A stretch of DNA of 64,000 bases from Bin75 sp965200435. GTDB lineage: Bacteria; Nitrospirota; Nitrospiria; Nitrospirales; UBA8639. Where the stretch lies: the NCBI GenBank assembly GCA_965200435.1, contig OZ241337.1, positions 1,736,001-1,800,000 on the forward strand, written 5' to 3'. Shown here piece after piece: positions 43,389 through 51,672 of this stretch. Made by a program: the position numbers and the translations under genes. The stretch's first letter is position 1. Each line of letters starts with the position of its first letter. The notes under the pieces are model-generated. The model worked only from the letters and a program-made list of their open reading frames with translations. It was not told the origin of the DNA and ran no database searches.

Positions 43389-44183
43389 CTACTCGGGCGG
43401 TGGTGCATCAGATGATTCCATTCGTTTCAGAAACGGACCCAGCAAGTCAATAGGCACGGGAAACAGAATCGTGGAATTTTTGTCCCCGGCCACGTTCATG
43501 ATCGTTTCGAGATACCGTAATTGCAGGGCGGCCGGATTCCGGCTCAGGATGTGGGCCGCGTCGGAGAGGCGTTGGGAGGCCTGAAATTCTCCTTCGGCAT
43601 GGATGACTTTCGACCGTCGTTCCCGCTCGGCTTCTGCCTGTCTCGCAATCGCGCGTTGCATTTCTTGCGGGAGGTCCACGTTTTTCACTTCAACGGCGGA
43701 CACCTTGATGCCCCAGGGTTCGGTGGCTTGGTCGATAATCCGCTGCAAGTCCGCGTTGATTTCATCCCGTTTCGAGAGCAGGTCATCCAACTGACTCTGG
43801 CCCAGAACGCTTCGTAAGGTCGTCTGGGCGATCATGGAGGTGGCATAATAATAGTCCTCCACCCCGACGATGGCTTTTTCCGAATCCACCACGCGAAAAT
43901 AAATCACCGCGTTCACCTTGACCGACACGTTGTCTTTCGTGATGACATCCTGGGGAGGAACGTCCATGGTCACGGTGCGAAGGCTCACGCGAACCAGTTT
44001 GTCGATGAATGGGATGATGAAGATAATGCCAGGTCCGTTCCCGCCGATCAGTCCTCTGGCCAGACGGCCGAAGCGAAAAATAACGGCGCGCTCGTATTCC
44101 CGCAGGACGTAGACCGCTTTCGAGAACAGAATGATGAGACCCAGGAACAGGACAACCATTGTGAAAGGACTGAAAGGGGCCAT
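43389..44183 (-). CDS. Slipin (stomatin/band 7, SPFH family)
   Basis: A 264-residue membrane-associated SPFH protein. One N-terminal membrane segment (VVLFLGLIILFSKAVYVL), then ERAVIFRFGRL, the SPFH core (VRVSLRTVTMDVPPQDVITKDNVSV) and a charged helix (MQRAIARQAEAERERRSKVI). It probably forms membrane rings or microdomains. It lies 2 bases after the NfeD gene, the common pairing in which the NfeD protease and stomatin act together. Confidence 0.92.
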   Translation of the reverse strand: MAPFSPFTMVVLFLGLIILFSKAVYVLREYERAVIFRFGRLARGLIGGNGPGIIFIIPFIDKLVRVSLRTVTMDVPPQDVITKDNVSVKVNAVIYFRVVDSEKAIVGVEDYYYATSMIAQTTLRSVLGQSQLDDLLSKRDEINADLQRIIDQATEPWGIKVSAVEVKNVDLPQEMQRAIARQAEAERERRSKVIHAEGEFQASQRLSDAAHILSRNPAALQLRYLETIMNVAGDKNSTILFPVPIDLLGPFLKRMESSDAPPPE

Positions 44184-44185
44184 GG

Positions 44186-45553
44186 TTATGGACTTTCGTT
44201 TCGAGACTCCAGTGGGTTGACGTAGACGGTGAGGCCGTCGATCCGGGTGATTTGAACGGGCTGGCCTTCGGCCACCGGGGCGGAACTGACGGCGTCCCAG
44301 ATTTCACCCTGCACAAAAATTTGTCCCTTCGGGGTCAGGTTCGTTTTCGCGGATCCGATGCGGCCGATCATCCCTTCGCTGCCGGTCGGCGTTTGCCGGC
44401 GTAAGGCACGGACCCCGAAGTTGACGACCAGAAACGTAAATCCGAGGGCCAGGGCAACGGTCGGAAGCATAACAGACCAGGAGAGTTGATAATAGGGGAA
44501 ATCCTGGTTGAAAAGAAAAAGCGACCCCAACAGCATGGCCGTGACCCCACCGATGGCCAGCAACCCGTAACTCGTCACGGTGACCTCCAGGATCAACATG
44601 ACGATGCCCATGATGAACAGCAGCACCCCCGCGTAGTTCACGGGAAGGGACTGGAGGGAATAAAAGGCCAGGACCAGGCTGATGGCGCCGACCACGCCTG
44701 GCAAAATCGCGCCCGGACTGTAGAGTTCCGCGATCAACCCGATGGTGCCGAGGGTCATCAGCACGTAGGCGATATTCGGATCGCTGATGGCTTTCATGGT
44801 TTCGAGTCGCCAACTCATGGGAAAGGCACGGGCAGGCACGTCCTGGGTCTGAAGGGTGACGGTCTGTTCACCAAGGGAGAGGGCTCGCCCGTCGAGTTGC
44901 CGGAACAGATCATCGAGATCCGACGCAATCAGATCGATCACGCCCAGTTCCCGGGCTTGTGTGGCCGTGGCCGAAACGCTTTTCTTGACGGCGTGTTCCG
45001 CCCATTCGACGTTCCGGCCGCGACGTTCGGCAATGGACCGGATGTAAGCCACCGCGTCATTCTCCACCTTTTCCTTCATCACCTCGTCCATTTCCCCGCC
45101 GCCCATGGCCACGGGGTGGGCCGCTCCGATGTTGGTCCCCGGCGCCATGGCCGACACGTGCGCTGCCAAGGTCAGGAAAACCCCGGCTGACGCGGCCCGC
45201 CCGCCGGTCGGGGCGACGTAGACGACAATCGGCAGTTGGGCTCCGGTCATATCCTTAATCATCGAACGCATCGACGTGTCCAGCCCTCCGGGCGTATCGA
45301 GTTGAAACACGAGAAACTGGGCGCGTGCCTGCTCGGCATGGGCAATGGCTTCGTGGAGATATTCGGCAGCGACGGGATTGATCACGCCTTCGTAGGCGGC
45401 GGTGACCACCAGAGAAGGGTCTGCCTGGGCAAGGCCGGTTTGACAAGAGAAAACAAAAAGACTCAGCGCGAGGAACGCGCGTCCTTTCCGATTTTTCCAC
45501 AGAGAAACCCAAGTGGGCCTAAATCGGGAAGGCGTTGTGCGAAAAATCGTCAA
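44186..45553 (-). CDS. NfeD-type membrane serine protease (ClpP class)
   Basis: A 455-residue long-form NfeD. It has a signal peptide, then a ClpP-like protease domain with FQLDTPGGLDTSMRSM and the catalytic serine in GGRAASAGVF. Four to five membrane helices and a C-terminal OB domain (LTPKGQIFVQGEIWDAVS) follow. It cleaves stomatin-type partners in known pairs, and the slipin gene follows directly. The start is a TTG at 45553 with GGAGG about 11 bases upstream. IS copy 3 was inserted 60 bases upstream. Confidence 0.9.
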   Translation of the reverse strand: MTIFRTTPSRFRPTWVSLWKNRKGRAFLALSLFVFSCQTGLAQADPSLVVTAAYEGVINPVAAEYLHEAIAHAEQARAQFLVFQLDTPGGLDTSMRSMIKDMTGAQLPIVVYVAPTGGRAASAGVFLTLAAHVSAMAPGTNIGAAHPVAMGGGEMDEVMKEKVENDAVAYIRSIAERRGRNVEWAEHAVKKSVSATATQARELGVIDLIASDLDDLFRQLDGRALSLGEQTVTLQTQDVPARAFPMSWRLETMKAISDPNIAYVLMTLGTIGLIAELYSPGAILPGVVGAISLVLAFYSLQSLPVNYAGVLLFIMGIVMLILEVTVTSYGLLAIGGVTAMLLGSLFLFNQDFPYYQLSWSVMLPTVALALGFTFLVVNFGVRALRRQTPTGSEGMIGRIGSAKTNLTPKGQIFVQGEIWDAVSSAPVAEGQPVQITRIDGLTVYVNPLESRNESP

Positions 45554-45604
45554 TGCGGAGGAAACCTCCTACAACAACCATCTTACGACCCTCTCCCAAA
45601 GCTG

Positions 45605-46651
45605 TCAAGAAAGTGTATGGGTCCACCACATTTGGCACTCGGGTTGGTGGTGAATCAGGGATTGTACCGGAGATTGCCGCCCAAGGCTATGGTGGGGCAA
45701 CACGGTATTGTAGGCTAGCAACCAATCGGCCAGTTTGCGGTTAAAGGCCGCCAAATCGTCGAACAGCAGATCCTCGTGGTAGTCCACGAAGGTCTCTTGC
45801 AGGGTGCGATTGAACCGTTCCGCATGAGCGTTCATTTTCGGGGATCGGGGATACGTCCACCAGTGGGTGATGCCGCGTTCATCGAGCCGGTGCTGGAAAT
45901 GCCCCTGGAACTCCGGGCCGTTATCGGAGAGGAGGACCCGGGGTGGGGCCGGGAGCAACGCACAGAGTGCATCGAGGGCGTGGGTGGCATGGCGGCTGGA
46001 GGCGGTGGCGGTGGCCACAGCGAAGGCGAAGCGACTGCAGGGATCGATGAAGGTGAATAGGTAGCGGCGGAGTCCGGCGTGGAGCCGCACAACGGGATCG
46101 CCGGCCAAGACCGCCAGGGGCTGGGCGGGGCGGGGCCGGGGCGGGCGGGATTTCCGGCGCCGTGTCCGGGGTTTGGGCCGGCCCCGGGCATCCAGGCGGC
46201 TCGGCGTGTGCCGCATCCGGTCCGGGGCGCGGGCGATCAGGCGCCCGATGGTGGAGACCCTGGGGAGGGCTAGCCCGTGCTGCGCACACCACGGCCACAG
46301 TAGGACGTGCAGCTTGGCCTTCCCACGGTTGGGATACGTGGTGCGTAGCCGCCGGATCGCTTGGCTCAGGGCGGGTGGCCACGTGGCCTGCCGCCGCCGG
46401 TGGGGGGCCCTAGAGCGGACGGCCAACGCCTGCGGGTCCCCGCCAGCCTGAGTGAGCGCCCGCTGCCAGCGATAAAGCGTCCGGCGGCTGACGCCAAAGG
46501 CCTCCCCCGTCGCGGCTGGGCCATGCCGGGCGCAAAAGTGCAGAATCTTGAGTCGGTGATGGGCTTCGTGGGGTATCATGTCCCAACGATGCCCGAATTG
46601 CGTTAGTCGATAAAACCCCCTGATGCGATAGCCGACATGGTGGATTTGCAT
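45605..46651 (-). CDS. IS481-like transposase, copy 3
   Basis: A 348-residue transposase with the same HTH and integrase core as copies 1 and 2. The frame passes the IS end and meets a TGA 9 bases outside it, adding only Leu-Ser. This is the shortest tail of the three and shows that the target site decides the C-terminus. ATG at 46651 behind AGGAGAGG. Confidence 0.9.
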   Translation of the reverse strand: MQIHHVGYRIRGFYRLTQFGHRWDMIPHEAHHRLKILHFCARHGPAATGEAFGVSRRTLYRWQRALTQAGGDPQALAVRSRAPHRRRQATWPPALSQAIRRLRTTYPNRGKAKLHVLLWPWCAQHGLALPRVSTIGRLIARAPDRMRHTPSRLDARGRPKPRTRRRKSRPPRPRPAQPLAVLAGDPVVRLHAGLRRYLFTFIDPCSRFAFAVATATASSRHATHALDALCALLPAPPRVLLSDNGPEFQGHFQHRLDERGITHWWTYPRSPKMNAHAERFNRTLQETFVDYHEDLLFDDLAAFNRKLADWLLAYNTVLPHHSLGRQSPVQSLIHHQPECQMWWTHTLS

Positions 46652-46700
46652 GGCCTCTCCTCCTGTTTCGAGGAGTGCCAGAGGTTTCTGAACTTATACA
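45614..46700 (-). mobile_element. IS481-like insertion sequence, copy 3 (1087 bp)
   Basis: Complete element, ends TGTA...TACA, with the 5-bp duplication GAAAG at 45609-45613 and 46701-46705. Nearly identical to copy 2. Confidence 0.92.
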
Positions 46701-46746
46701 GAAAGGGAATGAGGTCGCTAACTTGGCAGGCCTGTCTGTGAGCATT

Positions 46747-46774
46747 GTCGGGTGACGCCTGCGGCTAACCCGAC
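46747..46774. repeat. REP-like palindrome copy 5
   Basis: GTCGGGTGACG...TAACCCGAC hairpin, nearly the same as 1899-1926, including about 35 bases of shared upstream flank. Confidence 0.7.
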
Positions 46775-46922
46775 CTATGGTGGCTATGGGCGCTGCGGCG
46801 GCTGGCCGGCGTTGCCGGGCTGTATTTGCTCCGAAGCCTGGGGTACACCTGTTAAATTGACATTTCCCTCAGGCGCATTTTATGATGGTGATCTTTCGAT
46901 AGGGAAAGGGAGGCAGGTGCCG

Positions 46923-47462
46923 ATGAAGGTCATTCTTCAGGAAAATATCGACAGGTTGGGATGCGTGGGAGACGTGCTGGACGTCGCCGACGGGTATGCG
47001 CGGAATTACTTGCTCCCGCGCCAGAAAGCCCTGGAGTCCAATCCCCGTAACGTGAAGGCCTTGGAGCATGTCAAGCGCGTGACGGCCCATAAGGCCAAGA
47101 AGATTGAACACGAGATCCAGGGATTGGCGACCAGATTATCCAAGGTCTCCCTCACGTTTCCAGTCCAGACCGGCAAGGATGATAAGCTGTTCGGCTCCAT
47201 CACCGCGAAGGATCTGGAAACCGGGTTGTTGGCCGAAGGATTCGACGTGGACCGTCGCAAGATTCAATTGGCGAATCCCCTGAAGGAGTTGGGCACAGTT
47301 AGCGTCGGCATCAAATTGCATCGGGACATCGTCGCGCATATCTCCGTTTGCCTTGTCAAACAAGGTGGAGCGGTCTCAGTTGAAGAGGAGGCGCGTGTTG
47401 ATGAAGCCGAGCCCGGTGATGCCGTTCCTCCCACAGAGACCCCTGATTCCCGGGACGCATAA
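46923..47462 (+). CDS. rplI: 50S ribosomal protein L9
   Basis: A 179-residue L9. It begins MKVILQENIDRLGCVGDVL and continues VADGYARNYLLPRQKAL, the 23S rRNA-binding N-domain. A long connecting helix and the C-domain (SITAKDLETGLLAEGFDVDRRKI) follow. A 25-residue acidic/Pro tail (EEEARVDEAEPGD...) makes it longer than the usual 150. The start at 46923 is set by GGGAGG and the family start. The TAATG junction overlaps glyA by 1 base. Confidence 0.95.
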   Translation: MKVILQENIDRLGCVGDVLDVADGYARNYLLPRQKALESNPRNVKALEHVKRVTAHKAKKIEHEIQGLATRLSKVSLTFPVQTGKDDKLFGSITAKDLETGLLAEGFDVDRRKIQLANPLKELGTVSVGIKLHRDIVAHISVCLVKQGGAVSVEEEARVDEAEPGDAVPPTETPDSRDA

Positions 47463-48715
47463 TGGGCTACGTTGTCGGGACCCTGAAAGCGGTCAAACAA
47501 GAGGACCCTGAGGTTTACGCGGCTTTTCGCGGAGAAGAAAGACGGCAGCGCGACAAGCTGGTGTTGATCGCTTCTGAAAATTATGCGAGCCCCGCTGCCC
47601 TGGCTGCGCAGGGGTCGCTGATGACCAACAAATATGCGGAAGGCTATCCCCGGCGTCGCTATTACGGCGGCTGTCAGTACGTGGATGCCGTCGAAGAATT
47701 GGCCATTGCGCGCGCCAAGCAGTTGTTCGGGTGTGAGCATGTCAACGTCCAACCGCACTCGGGTTCTACCGCCAATATGGCGGCGTACTTGTCGGTGCTG
47801 AAACCCGGTGAGCGCATCCTGGGCATGGCCCTTTCGCAGGGCGGCCATTTGACCCACGGCAGCAAGGTCAATTTTTCAGGAAAACTGTTTCAGTCCTTCT
47901 CCTACGGGGTCGACCGCGAAACCGAGTTGATCGATTACGACGCGGTGCAGCAAAAGGCGGAAGAAGTTCTCCCGCGCATGCTCATCGTCGGGGCCAGTGC
48001 CTATTCGAAAGAGTTGGACTTCCCGCGATTCCAGCAGATTGCGAAATCTGTCGGGGCGTACCTGTTGGTGGATATCGCGCATATCTCCGGCCTGGTGGCG
48101 ACGGGGCTGCATCCTAGCCCGGTGCCCTATGCCGATTTCGTCACCACCACCACCCACAAAACTCTGCGCGGGCCGCGCGCCGGCATGGTGATGTGCAAAG
48201 AAGAACACGCGAAAGCCGTGGATAAAATCATCTTCCCCGGGCTGCAAGGCGGGCCACTCATGCACGTGATCGCCGCCAAAGCCGTGGCGTTCAAGGAAGC
48301 CCTGGCTCCGAGTTTTACCGCCTATCAACAACGAATCCTGGACAATGCCAAGGCCTTGGCGGACGGGTTTGCCGCACGGGGTTATCACGTGGTGTCCGGT
48401 GGAACGGATACCCACCTGTTTTTGCTGAATCTTCATTCCAAAGGGGTGACGGGCAAAGAGGCCGAGGAGTCGCTCGACGCTTCGGGGATCATCGTCAATA
48501 AGAATGCCGTGCCGTACGACGAACGACCGCCGGCGGTGGCCAGTGGCATTCGCATCGGCACGCCCATCGTGTCGACACGGGGGATGGGCGTGCCCGAAAT
48601 GTCGCAAATCGTGGCGTGGATGGACGAGGTGTTGCAACAGCCCACGAGTCAACGAGTCCGGGTCCGGGTTCGCAAGGACGTCAAGGCGTTGTGTGCCCGC
48701 TTCCCGATCTTTTGA
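47462..48715 (+). CDS. glyA: Serine hydroxymethyltransferase
   Basis: A 417-residue PLP enzyme that interconverts serine and glycine with tetrahydrofolate, feeding one-carbon units. Conserved parts: LIASENYASPAAL, NKYAEGYPRRRYYGGCQYVD, VQPHSGSTANMAAY, and the PLP lysine in TTTTHKTLRGPRAGM. Normal length. Its ATG overlaps the stop of rplI, and nrdR follows after 144 bases. Confidence 0.96.
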   Translation: MGYVVGTLKAVKQEDPEVYAAFRGEERRQRDKLVLIASENYASPAALAAQGSLMTNKYAEGYPRRRYYGGCQYVDAVEELAIARAKQLFGCEHVNVQPHSGSTANMAAYLSVLKPGERILGMALSQGGHLTHGSKVNFSGKLFQSFSYGVDRETELIDYDAVQQKAEEVLPRMLIVGASAYSKELDFPRFQQIAKSVGAYLLVDIAHISGLVATGLHPSPVPYADFVTTTTHKTLRGPRAGMVMCKEEHAKAVDKIIFPGLQGGPLMHVIAAKAVAFKEALAPSFTAYQQRILDNAKALADGFAARGYHVVSGGTDTHLFLLNLHSKGVTGKEAEESLDASGIIVNKNAVPYDERPPAVASGIRIGTPIVSTRGMGVPEMSQIVAWMDEVLQQPTSQRVRVRVRKDVKALCARFPIF

Positions 48716-48859
48716 GACTCTTAACCCGTTTCTTTCACTTCAGAGTCCGTCCCGGGCATCGCGAAGGAATTCATGTGGATTCGCCGTTCCTCACCAGTTT
48801 CCCGAGCGGTGAGACGGTCCTTTTTTTGTGCGAACGCGCGGAGGTGGTTCAGATCCGGC

Positions 48860-49324
48860 ATGAAATGTCCGTTCTGTAATCAACTCGACGACAAAGTCAT
48901 TGATTCTCGTACGACCCGGGAGGGCGAAGTGATCCGCCGGCGCCGGGAATGTTTCGGTTGTCGCCGCCGTTTCACGACCTATGAACGGATCGAAGAAAAT
49001 CTTCCCACGATTGTCAAAAAAGACAACCGGCGGGAAACGTTCGACCGCACGAAAGTGATGGCCGGCCTGAAAAAGGCGTGTGAAAAGCGGTCGATCAGCA
49101 GCGCCGCGCTCGAAGCCGCGGTGGACCGCATTGAAAAACGCCTGCAGGATATGGGCGAATCGGAAATCCTGGCCAGGGTGATTGGAGAGGAAGTCATGCG
49201 GGAGCTCCACAATCTGGACCAGGTTGCCTACGTGCGCTTTGCCTCCGTGTACCGCGAGTTCAAGGACATCGATCAATTTATGGAAACGATCAAATCCCTG
49301 GCGCAGGACCGGGGAACCACCTGA
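48860..49324 (+). CDS. nrdR: Transcriptional repressor NrdR
   Basis: A 154-residue repressor of ribonucleotide reductase genes. Its N-terminal zinc ribbon (MKCPFCNQLDDKVIDSR...CFGCRRRFTTYER) and ATP-cone domain (IVKKDNRRETFDRTKV to VYREFKDIDQFM) are complete. The start at 48860 is set by the invariant MKCPFC. No nrd genes are in the window; it follows glyA, a common arrangement. Confidence 0.95.
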   Translation: MKCPFCNQLDDKVIDSRTTREGEVIRRRRECFGCRRRFTTYERIEENLPTIVKKDNRRETFDRTKVMAGLKKACEKRSISSAALEAAVDRIEKRLQDMGESEILARVIGEEVMRELHNLDQVAYVRFASVYREFKDIDQFMETIKSLAQDRGTT

Positions 49325-49354
49325 TGGGCCACGACGCGATTATGGTGCGTACGC

Positions 49355-50527
49355 ATGCCCGCCGCTAGCCGTTCCGTTCAACGGACCCGGTCTCCTCGGG
49401 CGCCGGCCGTCGTTCCCACACGGAAATCCCAATCGGCGACCAAACCGGCGCGCCGCCGGGCGGCTTCCGCCATCCGCGTGGCGATCCTGGGCGGAGGACG
49501 AGGCGGACGGGCCCTGTTGGAGATTTTTGCGCAGGATCCGCTGGCCCGTATCGTCGGATTGGGGGAGACCAAATCGAGAACTCTCGGCACCAAACTTGCG
49601 CAACGGTTGGGCGTGCCGGTGACGCAAGACTATCGTGAAATTTTGAATATGAAAGGGGTGGACCTGATCATTGACGTGACCGGCAGCCCCGAAGTCGAGC
49701 GGGCCCTGCAGAAAATTCGAAGGCCGAGCGTCGCGATCATCGGCGGTGCAAGCGCCAAGTTCATGTGGCAGTTGATCGACGCGCGGATTCGGGCTACGAC
49801 GGAAATCGAAAAAACCCTGAGCCGGTACCAATCCTTGTTCCGGCGATACGTGAAAGAGGAGGCCGAAAGCGCGGTCGATGAAGAGCGGACGCGCATCGCC
49901 TGTGAAATCCACGATGGGTTGGTCCAAACGCTGGTGGGCGTGAATTTTAAGATGGAACGTTGCGGCAATCTGATTCAGGAGGAGCCCACCAAGTGCTTTA
50001 CCCTGCTGCATGAGGCCAAGCACCAGCTAAAGCACGGCATTCAGGAAGCCCGGCAAGTCGTGTTCAACTTGCGACCCGGCCAATACGAGCAATTGGACCT
50101 GCTGTCGGCGCTGACCAATTATCTCGATTCGTATAAAAAGCAGAATCGTGTCGAGGTCGTCTTCTCCCATACGGGGAGCGATGCACGCTTGCCGCCCAAG
50201 ACGAAAGTCTTCGTCTTTCGGATTATCCAGGAAGCCCTGCAAAATTCTTCCAAGCACGCCAAGGCGTCGAAAGTCATGGTGGAATTGAGCATTCACCCGC
50301 CTCATCTCTCCGCGGTGATTCACGATAACGGGAGTGGGTTCGACGTGCAGGCCGTTTTTCAGAATCCCGACAAGTGGGATCACTTCGGATTGCGCGGGAT
50401 GAAAGAGCGGGCCAAGTTGCTGAACGGCGAGGTCTCATGGGAGTCTCGCCGGGGAGTGGGAACGACGGTCATGGTCTCGATTCCGTTGGGCAGAAAGGAT
50501 AGCGCACGAAATGGCAAAAAAAATTAA
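49355..50527 (+). CDS. Sensor histidine kinase with N-terminal NAD(P)-type Rossmann domain
   Basis: A 390-residue soluble kinase. After a basic leader, residues 40-142 form a Rossmann fold of the dehydrogenase type (VAILGGGRGGRALLEIF, IVGLGETKS, GVDLIIDVTGSPEVERAL, VAIIGGASAKFM). A short coiled linker precedes a HisKA_3 dimerisation domain with phosphoacceptor His186 (ACEIHDGLVQTL). The HATPase then has QEALQNSSKHA (N box), DNGSGFD (G1) and GLRGMKERA (G2). No membrane segment is seen. The Rossmann domain may sense a nucleotide such as NAD(H); this is inference. It overlaps its response regulator by 17 bases. Confidence 0.85.
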   Translation: MPAASRSVQRTRSPRAPAVVPTRKSQSATKPARRRAASAIRVAILGGGRGGRALLEIFAQDPLARIVGLGETKSRTLGTKLAQRLGVPVTQDYREILNMKGVDLIIDVTGSPEVERALQKIRRPSVAIIGGASAKFMWQLIDARIRATTEIEKTLSRYQSLFRRYVKEEAESAVDEERTRIACEIHDGLVQTLVGVNFKMERCGNLIQEEPTKCFTLLHEAKHQLKHGIQEARQVVFNLRPGQYEQLDLLSALTNYLDSYKKQNRVEVVFSHTGSDARLPPKTKVFVFRIIQEALQNSSKHAKASKVMVELSIHPPHLSAVIHDNGSGFDVQAVFQNPDKWDHFGLRGMKERAKLLNGEVSWESRRGVGTTVMVSIPLGRKDSARNGKKN

Positions 50528-51185
50528 GGTGTTGATTGCGGACGACCATCGTGTCGTGCGTGAGGGGCTGTCTGCGATTCTAGAGACCAAAGAAGAAATC
50601 CAGATTATCGGCGAAGCCAAGGACGGCGGCGAAGCCGTGGAAAAAGCCCGGCAATTACTGCCCGACGTGATCGTCATGGACGTCAGCATGCCGGGCATGA
50701 CGGGTGTGGAAGCCACGCGGATCATCAAACGGGAAATGCCCCACATCGGGATTATTGCTCTGACGATGTATGAGGACCATCAATATATTTTTGACCTGGT
50801 CCGGGCCGGTGCCACGGGCTATCTGCTCAAAGACTCGGATTCCACGGAAATCGTCGCGGCCATTCGTGCCATTTCCCGCGGAGAATCGCTGATTCATCCG
50901 TCGGTGGCGAGCAAAATTTTAGCGGAGTTTTCGTTGCTGGCCGAAGGCAAAAGCAAAAAGAAATCCTTGCTGGAACACGACCTCACGGAACGCGAGATTA
51001 CGGTCCTGCGACTGGTGGCGGATGGGAAGACCAACAAGGAAATTGCCAACGTGTTGGATCTCAGCGAGAAAACCGTTAAGAATCACGTCCGCAACATCTT
51101 CCATAAGCTCCACGTCTATGATCGCACCCAAGCCGCGATTTTAGCCATCCGCAAAGGCATCATCGAACTCGAACCCCACCCCTGA
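50511..51185 (+). CDS. NarL/FixJ family response regulator
   Basis: A 224-residue regulator with a receiver domain (acidic pair D11-D12, phosphorylation site Asp57 in VIVMDVSMPGMTG, Lys in YLLKDS) and a C-terminal LuxR-type HTH (LTEREITVLRLVADGKTNKEIA, LSEKTVKNHVRNIFHKL). It binds DNA when phosphorylated by the kinase encoded just upstream; the genes overlap by 17 bases. Targets are unknown. The pilus-like gene and reductive TCA genes follow on the same strand. Confidence 0.93.
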   Translation: MAKKIKVLIADDHRVVREGLSAILETKEEIQIIGEAKDGGEAVEKARQLLPDVIVMDVSMPGMTGVEATRIIKREMPHIGIIALTMYEDHQYIFDLVRAGATGYLLKDSDSTEIVAAIRAISRGESLIHPSVASKILAEFSLLAEGKSKKKSLLEHDLTEREITVLRLVADGKTNKEIANVLDLSEKTVKNHVRNIFHKLHVYDRTQAAILAIRKGIIELEPHP

Positions 51186-51672
51186 TCACAACGCTCTCGC
51201 CCAAAGAGAGCCTGCCCACGACAGGCTGTCATCACCTCCCGTTGTCATCCCCGGCGTTTGTCATCGGGAATCCAGGGGCGGACTCTCCGAGGAGGTGGGA
51301 TGTCGGGTTACGCCGAGGCGGCTAACCTGATAAGCTCCGGCTTCTTTCTTTTGTCAACAAATGACTGAACACAGACAGGGATGACAGATTTGTGGCAAAC
51401 AGTGTACGACCGGTCGAAAGGTAGAGCGCACAGCTTCGGATACGGAAAAACCCGATGTGCCTCCGGGATTGCCATTCCGGCCACAGCGGCTTTGATTTGG
51501 GGAATCGCTGCGCTAATATTCCGGGCTTTGATGGTGCTCTGCTGTTGAGCGAGCGACTCTTGCTGGACCCTTCGCGTCACTCGGGGCAAGTTCAAAATGA
51601 CAGATTCGAGGTCTTTGGGGTGTCAATGACACAGAAATTCAGTCCTCTACGGGTCATGGCTGAAAGCGCGCG
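51186..51672. other. Repeat-containing gap before the pilX-like gene
   Basis: 487 bases with a short hairpin (GCCTG...CAGGC), a degenerate REP-like palindrome at 51302-51330 and a GTCAACAAATGACTGAACAC copy at 51353-51388. A plus-strand frame (51455-51676) ends with a TGA overlapping the ATG of the next gene. It has no family resemblance and may be the remnant of an upstream pilus gene. Confidence 0.5.

Noticed and set aside
48790..48827. Terminator before nrdR
   Set aside because: A 6-bp stem (CTCACC/GGTGAG) precedes a 7-T run, but the T-run begins 8 bases after the stem, unlike a normal intrinsic terminator.
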